Part shown: positions 9,333-17,155 of the stretch, piece by piece
How positions within the stretch are numbered: position 1 is the first letter of the stretch
Layout of the letters: each line of letters begins with the position of its first letter
Source of the DNA: Haliea sp.
GTDB lineage: Bacteria; Pseudomonadota; Gammaproteobacteria; Pseudomonadales; Halieaceae
Assembly: GCA_002862465.1 (NCBI GenBank)
Contig: PKDD01000049.1
Location: forward strand, 1 to 55,057
Direction: 5' to 3'
DNA length: 55,057 nucleotides
Made by a program: the position numbers and the translations under genes
Notes under the pieces: generated by a model
Seen by the model: the letters and a program-made list of their open reading frames with translations, nothing else
Told to the model about the DNA's origin: nothing
Databases searched by the model: none

Positions 9333-9989
9333 TCAATGGTTGGGCTTTTGCTGCTCGGTTTTTTTATTCTCGCCTCTAAAGCGGCTCATCAATTGTAGCA
9401 TTGTCCATGCAAAGCCACCGAGGTAGGCGCGTGGGATGGTGGCAGGATCGCGAGGTCCACTCGGCTTGCGGAGCTTTAATGTTTCCCATGCTTCACCAGC
9501 TTGGAGCCGCTGCCATAGGTCTTCGGGGTCGAAGTCAACGCCAATTGGGTTCGATTGAAAATCGTCACTAAGAAGAAACGTGTTGACTTCATCGATACAG
9601 TTGAAAACATCAACCTGCGTTTCGACGACATTGTTATCCCGGTCTTGATAATAAATGGAGATCGTGCCGCCGTGGTGAGTGCACCACACAGCATCGTGTC
9701 CATTGGACTTCATTCGCCGCCATGTGACGAGTAAGTCTTCGAGAGTATCATAAGTGTATGCATGGTGATCGATGCCGACCATGTTCTTAAGCTTGGGTAG
9801 GAGACCCGGACGTTCCATAATAGCTAGGCGATGATGCTCATCGTCGTAACTTAAGAAAATCATGCCGGGTGCTTCGTGTACAATACGCGCGCCTAACAGT
9901 TCTTGATAGAATTTCTGTTGTTCCCTAAAACGACTGGTCTTCAGTACGAGATGTGCGAACTTAGTAGGGACGGGAATGGCTTCATTCAT
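9333..9989 (-). CDS. VOC-family (glyoxalase/extradiol-dioxygenase fold) protein
   Basis: 218 residues. It begins with the typical vicinal-oxygen-chelate pattern FAHLVLKTSRF followed by QQKFYQELLGARIVHE. Later VGIDHHAYTY and NNVVETQVD supply the candidate metal ligands (first-strand His, middle His, C-terminal-strand Glu). The C-terminal ~80 residues extend beyond the core. Members are extradiol dioxygenases, glyoxalases and related metal enzymes; a ring-cleaving or isomerising role on an aromatic or terpenoid intermediate would suit the P450 and GST genes upstream on the same strand, but this is inference. It lies 118 bases downstream of the P450 and may share its transcript. Confidence 0.8.
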   Translation of the reverse strand: MNEAIPVPTKFAHLVLKTSRFREQQKFYQELLGARIVHEAPGMIFLSYDDEHHRLAIMERPGLLPKLKNMVGIDHHAYTYDTLEDLLVTWRRMKSNGHDAVWCTHHGGTISIYYQDRDNNVVETQVDVFNCIDEVNTFLLSDDFQSNPIGVDFDPEDLWQRLQAGEAWETLKLRKPSGPRDPATIPRAYLGGFAWTMLQLMSRFRGENKKTEQQKPNH

Positions 9990-10107
9990 CGGTTCTGCTT
10001 TCCTTGATAGTTTGGCAATATCCTCGCGGATTACCTATGATCCGTCTGCGGTTTGCACTGCCATCCGCGGATACAGCGCATGGCAAAGCAATGCATTAGA
10101 CAGGTAT

Positions 10108-11283
10108 TTAATCAATGCTTCCTCTCATTGCAGAGAACCCCTGCAACACATTGTTGAGCAGCATAATGGGTTCCTCGGTCGTCAACCGTCTAGCATGACG
10201 TAGTAGCGCGATTAGCAATTGCTCCATTTCCATGCGTGCAAGATGCATTCCAACACAGGTATGCGCACCATGTCCCCAGGCCATCTGATCGCGCGGATTG
10301 CGATGCAGTTGGAACTCGTTGGGCTGGATATAGTGCGCTTCATCGCGATTGGCGCTGGCATACAAGATCAGAGCGCGGCTTCCAGCAGGTATGCAGCAGC
10401 CATCAAATTTGAAATCCGACTGAGCATAGCGAGTAAATGCGCGTATCGGTGACGCCAGCCGCACGGATTCGTTGACTACGCTTGGCACTAAAGTAGGATT
10501 CTTGCGAACTTCTTCGAAGGCGTCAGGCGTTATCGCCAGACGCCAGAACATATGAGCAGAAGCAAGAATGGTCGTGTCTAGACTCGGTGCTATATAGTCT
10601 GTGACCATGGCTCCGGCCTCTTCCTTGCTGAGGCGCCCATCCTCGCCCGCTGACAAAACATTTGCCGCCCAGCCGTTTGGGTCGAGTTGCTCTGGGGTAA
10701 GTGTTTCGATGTAGCCGACCATTTCCAGTGCAGTGGGCAGAGCTTGCTCGCCCAGAGGATTCAGGGGTCCCATCATGTTGAAAGTGGCTGCGGCCCAATC
10801 TAACATATGTTCTCTGCCGTACTCGGAAAGTCCTACTAAATTCGACACGATGGTGACGGGTAGATGCGTAGCAAAGTCTGCCACCACGCAAAAACTGTCG
10901 CGCGCAGTCAAGTCGGCAATCAGTGTTTCTGCACTGGACTGAATCTGGGTTTTTACGTTGTCCAGTGACCTAGGCTTAAGCGGCTGCATTAGTACGTTGC
11001 GTCTGCGCATGTGCGTTTCGCCATCACTCATCAAGGCAATGGCTGGTCGGTTAGTGTTTAGTAGCTCATTGGCGCTAACACCTTCCCCACTGATTAGAAT
11101 ATCGTCAGCTCTCAATGCTGCGCGAACAGCTTCATAAGTCGTTACGGCGTGCATCGCATTCTGTGGCAGATAGACGATGGGGGCGATATTTCGCAGCTTT
11201 TTGTAGTGCTCATCAGAGTTGCGCAGGGCCTCTGGGCTGTACAAATCGATATCGTATTGTCTTGTAGTGTTGGATGAATGCAA
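10108..11283 (-). CDS. Cytochrome P450 (TTG start)
   Basis: Soluble bacterial P450 of 391 residues. The oxygen-binding helix has APSLDTT (232-238, where AGxDTT is usual), the ExxR pair is E272/R275, and the heme loop is WGHGAHTCVG with Cys343 as the iron ligand (Trp replaces the usual Phe). An upstream ATG at 11565 overlaps the stop of the GST gene, but the extra 94 residues are low-complexity and unlike any P450. A clear AAGGAG (11291-11296) sits 7 bases before a TTG at 11283, giving a typical length, so I chose that. Substrate unknown. No ferredoxin or reductase is adjacent. It is probably in an operon with two GST genes upstream. Confidence 0.88.
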   Translation of the reverse strand: MHSSNTTRQYDIDLYSPEALRNSDEHYKKLRNIAPIVYLPQNAMHAVTTYEAVRAALRADDILISGEGVSANELLNTNRPAIALMSDGETHMRRRNVLMQPLKPRSLDNVKTQIQSSAETLIADLTARDSFCVVADFATHLPVTIVSNLVGLSEYGREHMLDWAAATFNMMGPLNPLGEQALPTALEMVGYIETLTPEQLDPNGWAANVLSAGEDGRLSKEEAGAMVTDYIAPSLDTTILASAHMFWRLAITPDAFEEVRKNPTLVPSVVNESVRLASPIRAFTRYAQSDFKFDGCCIPAGSRALILYASANRDEAHYIQPNEFQLHRNPRDQMAWGHGAHTCVGMHLARMEMEQLLIALLRHARRLTTEEPIMLLNNVLQGFSAMRGSID

Positions 11284-11290
11284 GTTCGTG

Positions 11291-11296
11291 CTCCTT
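11291..11296 (-). promoter_or_regulatory. Ribosome binding site deciding the P450 TTG start
   Basis: AAGGAG on the minus strand, 7 bases from TTG at 11283. It is the strongest such site in this stretch and argues against the longer reading from 11565. Confidence 0.7.
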
Positions 11297-11561
11297 GTGT
11301 CAAAGCGTGCTGATTCAAGTGAGAAATTCTCTATAGTTTTTTTTTGCTTTTGATCCGCACCTGAGCTGCTCGCTGTCGGCTCAGTGGTGACGGCTGCTTT
11401 TAGTATTTCATTAGCGCTCGCCCTGTGCCCATTGGTATAAGCCTTGATGTTGTTCTGGCAAGACATTTCGTATGCGTGGCAGTGATAGCAGACAATGAGC
11501 CATAAGCGTGATAGTTTCGACGTCCACAATGGCAGCGGAATATGCTCCAATCCTATGCTTA

Positions 11562-12572
11562 TCATCGTTCCAGAGACGCTCTAAACGCCGGATTATCTCG
11601 CTTGTAGAATTTGAGCCTCTGTATAGCAGCATCCATCACCGTTGATTGAAACTCTACGATGCCAATCTTGTAACCGCGGCTTTGTTGAAGAAGTTGCCAG
11701 TAACGTTGGACGTTAGGGCGCTGATCGTCGCCCAAAAAGAAGTCTATCCAGTCAGCTTCCACCAGTCTTTCCAGAATGACCAGCCAGCTGACGTCGGCCA
11801 GAGTGAGTTGCTCGCCGACAATATAGGGCCCTTGATCTTTTAGGTGTGCGTCCAGCGCCTCCAGATGTAATTCCATGTTGTTGCGCGCCTGTCGCAGTGC
11901 TTTCATCAGTGGCTTTACCTTGGTGAAACCACTTAAGCCTCTGAGCTTCATTAGCATAAAAATTGCCGCACGAGATCGAATTCTATGAAACAGCAGGCCT
12001 TCGAGAATGAGTCGTATCGGGATGTCTTGCAGCGCGGAGGCCATCACTGGTGTTGTCAGTAAACCAGCGCAATTGGCTGCACTACGTTTTATGTTGGTGG
12101 TGGGGTCATCGCCAATGAGAGAGGCCTTGTCTATCCATGTTTGCATTATGACTTGCTCTGCTGCATCAGTTGGAACGAGTTTATTTCCGTCACTTCCGTC
12201 TTTTTGTGTGGCTAAATAGGCGATAATTGCATGCGATTCATAAACTGGGTGACCATTGTGAACAAGTGTGGGTACCAGGCCGCCCGGGTTGACTGCCAGA
12301 TAGTCCCGGCCAATATTTTCGTAGCTGCCGGTTTCAATCAGTTCAATAGGGTGGGCCTTATAGTCGATATTTAGTTCTGCTAGGCATGCACGTACCTTCT
12401 TCGAGCACAGTGACAGATTGTTGTGATAGAGCTCGTACTGCTGTGTAAAAGGCAGAGATATATCCTGATGGATGCCGGCGGGCATATCGCGTGTTTTTCG
12501 GTGGCTCTTTTCCCAGAGAAACCAGTACAAGAGACCCGCCAGTAGGGTTATACAAAAAATCATTGGAATCAT
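11562..12572 (-). CDS. Membrane-anchored glutathione S-transferase-like protein
   Basis: 336 residues. Residues ~2-20 form a hydrophobic membrane helix. A linker leads into a thioredoxin-fold GST domain starting YELYHNNLSLCSKKVRACL, with the candidate site Cys in the LCSKK motif, then NPGGLVPTLVHNG and the GSH-contact ESHAI. The C-terminal all-helical GST domain follows (LTLADVSWLVILERL). Length is well above the usual ~210-230 because of the anchor and a long inter-domain insert. Likely glutathione transfer or reduction on a membrane-soluble substrate. It lies 18 bases after the second GST gene, so the two are co-transcribed. Confidence 0.85.
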   Translation of the reverse strand: MIPMIFCITLLAGLLYWFLWEKSHRKTRDMPAGIHQDISLPFTQQYELYHNNLSLCSKKVRACLAELNIDYKAHPIELIETGSYENIGRDYLAVNPGGLVPTLVHNGHPVYESHAIIAYLATQKDGSDGNKLVPTDAAEQVIMQTWIDKASLIGDDPTTNIKRSAANCAGLLTTPVMASALQDIPIRLILEGLLFHRIRSRAAIFMLMKLRGLSGFTKVKPLMKALRQARNNMELHLEALDAHLKDQGPYIVGEQLTLADVSWLVILERLVEADWIDFFLGDDQRPNVQRYWQLLQQSRGYKIGIVEFQSTVMDAAIQRLKFYKRDNPAFRASLER

Positions 12573-12590
12573 TTCAGTTCTCAGTGTTCT

Positions 12591-13460
12591 TCATTTGTCT
12601 GCGAAGCCAGCAACGTGACACAGGGTATTTTTTTTCAGGCGTTGCGTCAGGTGCAGGACTGCGGTTATCATTTTTAGTGGCGGCGGCGATTGCACTTCTT
12701 TGGCAAACTCTGGCCTAGCGAGCAAAGTCTGATACCACACTGTGGTCTGCGGATGCTGTTGCGCAAACGGATAGCCAGCTTCCTTCAACCTGTGTGTGTA
12801 AATAAACCATGCGATATCCAGTAAGGTTATCTCCGAGCCGCACAGATAAGACTGGCCGACGAGACGTTGCTCTAATTTTTTATAGACTGCATGAAACCTT
12901 CGAGCACTTTTACGGGCGCCATCATCAGTAATTCCTTGTTTTGCGTAATCGTGCCAGAAGTTAAGCTCTATTTTCTTGTGTGTGTCTTTTTGCCCTCTGA
13001 TGGTACCTGCGTCGCGGTCTAGCGCTGCCAGCGATTTGAGCTTCTTCTGGGCCAGAAATTTTGGCAGAACAAAGCGCATCGTCAGTGCGCGTAAATCCAG
13101 ATGCAGATTGTCTTCTTCTTGCAGGCTGTCAGTGATCTCATCGCGTAAAGCGGCAGGGATTAAGTTTGGTTCAGGAAAGTACTCTTCTAGATACTGCAAA
13201 ATATCGTTGCTTTCAATATGCACGGTACCGTCGTGCACTAACACTGGCACGAGGCCACGTGGATTAATGCCGAGGAACCATGGTTCAAAGTTCTCCTGTG
13301 TTGCCAAATTGAGTGGATGGGGCTCCCAATTGATACCTTTTAAGTTCAGGAAGATACGCGTTTTCTGCGAGCAGGCAGAGCCTTGAAAATGGATCAGGTG
13401 AACACCTTGCCACTTCAGTACTTCCTTAGTTGTAGTGTCAGTTGCCAGTAATTGAACCAT
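12591..13460 (-). CDS. Glutathione S-transferase-like protein
   Basis: 289 residues. The thioredoxin-like domain begins near residue 20 with LIHFQGSACSQKTRIFLNLKG (candidate Cys in the SACSQK motif). It includes NPRGLVPVLVHDG and the ESNDI glutathione-contact segment. The helical C-terminal domain ends with LLDIAWFIYTHRL. It is longer than classical GSTs, with a ~70-residue insert between domains, as in the neighbouring GST; the pair probably arose by duplication and divergence. It is the first gene of a GST, GST, P450 group. Its promoter should lie in the ~95 bases up to 13555. Confidence 0.85.
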   Translation of the reverse strand: MVQLLATDTTTKEVLKWQGVHLIHFQGSACSQKTRIFLNLKGINWEPHPLNLATQENFEPWFLGINPRGLVPVLVHDGTVHIESNDILQYLEEYFPEPNLIPAALRDEITDSLQEEDNLHLDLRALTMRFVLPKFLAQKKLKSLAALDRDAGTIRGQKDTHKKIELNFWHDYAKQGITDDGARKSARRFHAVYKKLEQRLVGQSYLCGSEITLLDIAWFIYTHRLKEAGYPFAQQHPQTTVWYQTLLARPEFAKEVQSPPPLKMITAVLHLTQRLKKNTLCHVAGFADK

Positions 13461-13555
13461 TTTTTTACTCTTTAGTGCTTTATAGGCACTTTCTCAGTTT
13501 ACAACCGTGGGCTACCAAGAAAATCCGGTTCAGTCTTCAGTCTGTGCAGTATTTT

Positions 13556-13858
13556 TTAATTCGATCTGCACTGATTTGAGGGCGCAAACTGCGCGATCAT
13601 TTGATTAAGACTGTTACGCAGACGCATAGTGTGCGGTGCATCATTGCCCCAGACCAATGCTATCGATTTTTTAGCCGTTTGCTGTAATTGAACTTCAGCG
13701 TCGAAGTAGTCGAACTCGTCGTCTTTATAAATAACGGCATTGCCGTTGCAGGCCTGACGCTTTTTTCCCGAACTTACGCTCACTACGCTCCACTCTTGAA
13801 GCACCCAAGTGACAGCGAGTCGCCGTGTTTCTTTGTTCATTTCTAAGGTGTTCCGCAT
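13556..13858 (-). CDS. Hypothetical protein, about 100 residues
   Basis: I do not recognise the family. From the ATG at 13858 it reads as a mixed basic protein with segments RRLAVTWVLQEWSVVSVSSGKK and a C-terminal amphipathic helix (MRLRNSLNQMIAQF); no signal peptide or membrane span. The frame is open further upstream to 13960, but that part overlaps the palindrome cluster at 13890-13926 and is probably untranslated. An ATG at 13840 is an equal candidate; neither has a good ribosome site. It is the nearest gene to the palindromes, so it may be controlled through them. Confidence 0.5.
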   Translation of the reverse strand: MRNTLEMNKETRRLAVTWVLQEWSVVSVSSGKKRQACNGNAVIYKDDEFDYFDAEVQLQQTAKKSIALVWGNDAPHTMRLRNSLNQMIAQFAPSNQCRSN

Positions 13859-14147
13859 GGAATGTAATTGAATTAAATTAGCGAAAGTTAAGTATAGTCT
13901 ATCTATACTTGAATATCGACAAGTATTAAATGGTTGGTGGTGCGGCTTATATTGAAACAAAAAGATCAGATACGGAGATGCTCTGGTAGCCGCCGTTGTG
14001 GAGACGCTGCCAATGGAGCGAAGCGAGTACCACGGACAATAGTCTACCGCGCGTTAGCTTGCGCTCTGACCCTTCAAGCCTCATACAAGCTTCTGAGATT
14101 TAGGCAGTCGTGCTACGCTAGCAAAATAAGTCTAGGGAGGTCTGTTG
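13859..14147. other. Intergenic region with overlapping palindromes
   Basis: About 290 bases between divergent genes. The interesting part is 13890-13926 (separate entry). The remainder, including a stretch at 13981-14060 with weak pairing, contains no gene I can support. AGGGAGG at 14134-14140 serves the next gene. Confidence 0.5.
13890..13926. promoter_or_regulatory. Operator-like array of three half-sites
   Basis: AAGTATAG, 5 bases, CTATACTT(G), 8 bases, CAAGTAT. The first and second elements form a perfect 8-bp inverted repeat (13890-13910), and the second and third form a perfect 7-bp inverted repeat (13905-13926). The middle element is shared. The array sits just upstream of the small gene at 13858. 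A dimeric repressor could bind either palindrome exclusively. The binding protein is unknown. Confidence 0.55.
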
Positions 14148-15086
14148 ATGAGACTTGCGGTCAAATCTTTTGTCCTACTGGTGGTGTTTGTTTTAGCGCT
14201 CGCAGCAGTCAGCTTCGGGGTGACGCGCGCTGGTTTGAAGGATTTAGATCACGCAGCTCGAAACGAACATGGCGGCAGTTACCTGCGGACGGATTACGGC
14301 GTCCTATCTTATACCCGTGAGGGACCCGTTGACGCACCTGTAGTGATACTCGTTCACGGATTTAGCACGCCTAAGTTTGTTTGGGAGCAGGCGATACCTG
14401 CTGTTTTGGCGGCCGGCTATCAAGTTATTAGCTTTGACCATTTAGGAAGAGGGTTTTCCGATAGACCCGAAGGCCCGTATGATTCTGCCTTGTACAACAG
14501 CGAGCTCGCAGGCCTGATTGAAGGCCTAAATCTGAATACGCCTTTGACGTTGGTCGGCTACTCGATGGGTGGCGCTAATGTAGTTGACTTTGCGGCCTCA
14601 TATCCCGATCAAGTTAGTCGGCTAGTACTTATCGCCCCCGCCGGATATATGCGTAATTCGCCTGAGGCCTCGCCGCTGGCGATGCCAGTCGTTGGAGAGT
14701 GGCTGGCAACCGTTTTTGGTACGCGTTATGCGCGCCGGGGTATTGAGTCTGAAATTAATGCCGGTAGAGCGCCGGAAAGTATGCTAGAAAAATTTGACGA
14801 GCAGGCAGCCTTTGCAGGCTATACTGATTCTCTACTCTCTACATTGCGATATTTTCCAATGGCAGATTTGTCGGAGCGCTATCGTATAGTCGGTGGCACT
14901 GACATTGATGTGTGGACTATCTGGGGTACTGCTGACGAAGTCGTTCCCTTTGACGGCGCTGGCCTTATGAAAGAGGATATTCCCCATATGAAATTAACTG
15001 CAATTAAAAACGCTAACCACAATATGACCTTTGGGCAGGCCGATGATGTTGCTGCGGCGCTGGTGCATGCATTGGGGGAGGGCTAA
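14148..15086 (+). CDS. Exported or anchored alpha/beta-hydrolase (serine esterase/lipase type)
   Basis: 312 residues. An N-terminal hydrophobic helix (about residues 5-24) acts as signal or anchor. The core has the HGFS oxyanion loop, the nucleophile elbow GYSMGG (S139), the candidate acid in WGTADEVVP, and the His in NANHNMTF, so it is a serine hydrolase unlike the Asp-type one at 1295. A TTG one codon earlier is open, but AGGGAGG seven bases before the ATG fixes 14148. The carboxylesterase at 15152 follows 65 bases later on the same strand; together they likely hydrolyse esters in the periplasm or at the membrane. Substrate unknown. Confidence 0.88.
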   Translation: MRLAVKSFVLLVVFVLALAAVSFGVTRAGLKDLDHAARNEHGGSYLRTDYGVLSYTREGPVDAPVVILVHGFSTPKFVWEQAIPAVLAAGYQVISFDHLGRGFSDRPEGPYDSALYNSELAGLIEGLNLNTPLTLVGYSMGGANVVDFAASYPDQVSRLVLIAPAGYMRNSPEASPLAMPVVGEWLATVFGTRYARRGIESEINAGRAPESMLEKFDEQAAFAGYTDSLLSTLRYFPMADLSERYRIVGGTDIDVWTIWGTADEVVPFDGAGLMKEDIPHMKLTAIKNANHNMTFGQADDVAAALVHALGEG

Positions 15087-15110
15087 TTGACATATTCTGC
15101 CCCAGAAAGA

Positions 15111-15127
15111 TTCAGCATGCTGCTGAA
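15111..15127. other. Perfect stem-loop between the two esterase genes
   Basis: TTCAGCA-TGC-TGCTGAA, a 7-bp stem with a 3-base loop, 25 bases upstream of the carboxylesterase ATG. No T run follows, so it is more likely a regulatory or RNA-stability element than a terminator. Confidence 0.45.
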
Positions 15128-15151
15128 ACTAGCCTATTAGGATAACGCTTA

Positions 15152-16963
15152 ATGAAGACTGTGTTGACTATACTAACTTCCGTGATCGCTTTGGTTTTAC
15201 TGGTTGGTGTCGCTGGATACATGTGGCTCGCTCCAGATGACTTAGCGGCATACGTACCTGCTCAAGAGACAGTAAGAACAGTTGAAGGTGGTGAAATAAT
15301 CGGCTATCAGAATGATTTGGGTGTGTCAGTGTGGCAGGGGATTCCGTATGCGGAGGCGCCCGTAGGAGGACTACGCTGGAGAGCACCGCGTCCCGTCGTG
15401 CCCTGGGAGGGGCAATTGCAGACGCTCGTCGCCGGCAATGAATGCGCCACCCAGCCTCGCTCCGCGTCGAGTGAAAATCTGTCGGTGGATGGTAACGAGG
15501 ATTGCTTATTTCTTAACGTATTTGCGCCTGCGAATGCCAACAACTTGCCCGTCATGTATTGGATTCATGGTGGTGCCAATACCCGTGGCAGTGGTAGCAC
15601 GATTCTCTATGAGGGCTCACAGTTGGCCTCGCGTTATCGGGTGGTTTTGGTAAGTATTAATTATCGTTTGGGTAACTTTGGCTGGCTGTCGCACCCTGCG
15701 CTGCGTTCAGCAGATACATCGCTTGAAGATAGTTCAGGTAATTACGGTACACTTGATCAGATTCAAGGGCTTGAATGGGTCAGAGACAATATCGCCCGCT
15801 TTGGCGGGAATCCTAACAAGGTTACTATTTTTGGCGAATCGGCTGGTGGCTGGAATGTCCTTGCTTTGATGGCTTCACCGCTTGCTACAGGACTATTTCA
15901 CGGTGCGATCGTGCAGAGCGGTGGGCTGGATATTGAGCCTCTATCGACAGCTGAAAACTACGTTGATGACGAACACGCCGGTAGCCGTCTCAGCTCGCGT
16001 GAGATTGTCAATCAATTGTTCATCCTTGACGGCTCTGCGGAGGACGCGACGGACGCTAGAGCTAGACAGGAAGCAATGTCCGCAACAGCGCTAGCTCAGT
16101 ATCTGCGAGAAAAATCTACGGCTCAAATAATGGCCGCTTATCGCAATGAAGACGGCGGTCCTATCACCACGCTGCCGGACTTAATTGGCGATGGCTATGT
16201 GTTACCCGCGGCTATTAACTCCGAACAGCTGTTCTCTGATCCAGCCAATTACAATGCGGTTCCAGTAATGCTGGGTACCAATCTCGATGAAATGAAGTTG
16301 TTCCTCAGTTTTAATCCTGACATGGTCAACATGCTGATGGGTATTCCCATTGGTATTAAAGATCTGCAGCGTTATGACAAGTTCAATCGTTACAGTACTG
16401 ATCGTTGGAAAGTCATCGGCGTGGATCGACTGGCCACAGTAATGCGCTCTGGTCAGGGAGACAATGTTTTCGCTTACCGTTTTGACGCCAAGGATCTACG
16501 TGATTTTGGGTTGCTCGATTTGCGCGACTTATTGGGTGCTGCCCATGCCCTGGAATTGCCCTATGTTTTTGGTAACTTCCCCAAGCCCTTCAGCGTGATG
16601 TATCCGCCGGAAACTCACGCGGCTCGGGATGCACTGTCTGCCAGTATGATGTCTTACTGGGCCGAGTTCGCATACAACGGTAAGCCCGGCAGCGGCCGTG
16701 ATGGAGAGGAGCAGGAGTGGACCAGTTGGACAAACGGGGAAGATGGCAATCAACGTTTGATGATTCTCGACAGTGTGCTGGGCGACGGCATTCGTATGTC
16801 GTCAGAGCAGATTAGCATTGATGACCTGAAGCAACGCCTGTTTTCCGATAAAAGCTTTGCCGATCAAGATGAGTATTGCATGGCATATAAGACCTTATTC
16901 CTTGGAGACGATTTCAATCCCCAAGAATATGAGAACCTAGGTGTGGATGGTTGTTCTTCATAG
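15152..16963 (+). CDS. Carboxylesterase type B, exported
   Basis: 603 residues. An N-terminal hydrophobic segment (about residues 4-24) is followed by the family's opening domain with IPYAEAPVGGLRWRAP. The signature EDCLFLNVFAP, the oxyanion region YWIHGGANTRGSG and the nucleophile elbow GESAGG (S230) are all present. A Glu in GTNLDEMK and a His near AAHALELPYVFG complete the expected triad. Length is slightly above bacterial type-B esterases because of the anchor and an insertion around residues 270-330. It hydrolyses carboxylic esters, probably outside the cytoplasm, and pairs with the esterase upstream. Confidence 0.9.
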   Translation: MKTVLTILTSVIALVLLVGVAGYMWLAPDDLAAYVPAQETVRTVEGGEIIGYQNDLGVSVWQGIPYAEAPVGGLRWRAPRPVVPWEGQLQTLVAGNECATQPRSASSENLSVDGNEDCLFLNVFAPANANNLPVMYWIHGGANTRGSGSTILYEGSQLASRYRVVLVSINYRLGNFGWLSHPALRSADTSLEDSSGNYGTLDQIQGLEWVRDNIARFGGNPNKVTIFGESAGGWNVLALMASPLATGLFHGAIVQSGGLDIEPLSTAENYVDDEHAGSRLSSREIVNQLFILDGSAEDATDARARQEAMSATALAQYLREKSTAQIMAAYRNEDGGPITTLPDLIGDGYVLPAAINSEQLFSDPANYNAVPVMLGTNLDEMKLFLSFNPDMVNMLMGIPIGIKDLQRYDKFNRYSTDRWKVIGVDRLATVMRSGQGDNVFAYRFDAKDLRDFGLLDLRDLLGAAHALELPYVFGNFPKPFSVMYPPETHAARDALSASMMSYWAEFAYNGKPGSGRDGEEQEWTSWTNGEDGNQRLMILDSVLGDGIRMSSEQISIDDLKQRLFSDKSFADQDEYCMAYKTLFLGDDFNPQEYENLGVDGCSS

Positions 16964-17155
16964 TGAGTTCATCAAGACATGAGGATGGGTTGCTAAGATA
17001 GACTTATACTTCTTGAATGTAACGAGGGATGTTTTAGGTTAACGGGTGCAATCTTCGCGCCGCAGAGCACTACCGAATGAATAGCGATGGACGAGCCGGC
17101 TTTGCGCGGTATCCCCGAAGCAATTGCTTTAGTCTATGCAGAATGCCAATTATGA

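Noticed and set aside
11284-11565. N-terminal extension of the P450 starting at an ATG that overlaps the GST stop (ATGA)
   Set aside because: The 94 extra residues are low-complexity and unlike any P450 start, while a good AAGGAG sits before the TTG at 11283 and gives the usual length. The overlap may be chance.
13981-14060. Possible structured RNA or integron attC-like site
   Set aside because: Only weak GGTAG/CTACC pairing and no attC core; no tRNA features.
13934-14320. 128-residue open frame overlapping the start of the esterase gene
   Set aside because: It overlaps the well-supported hydrolase in another frame and reads as basic, Ser/Arg-rich noise.
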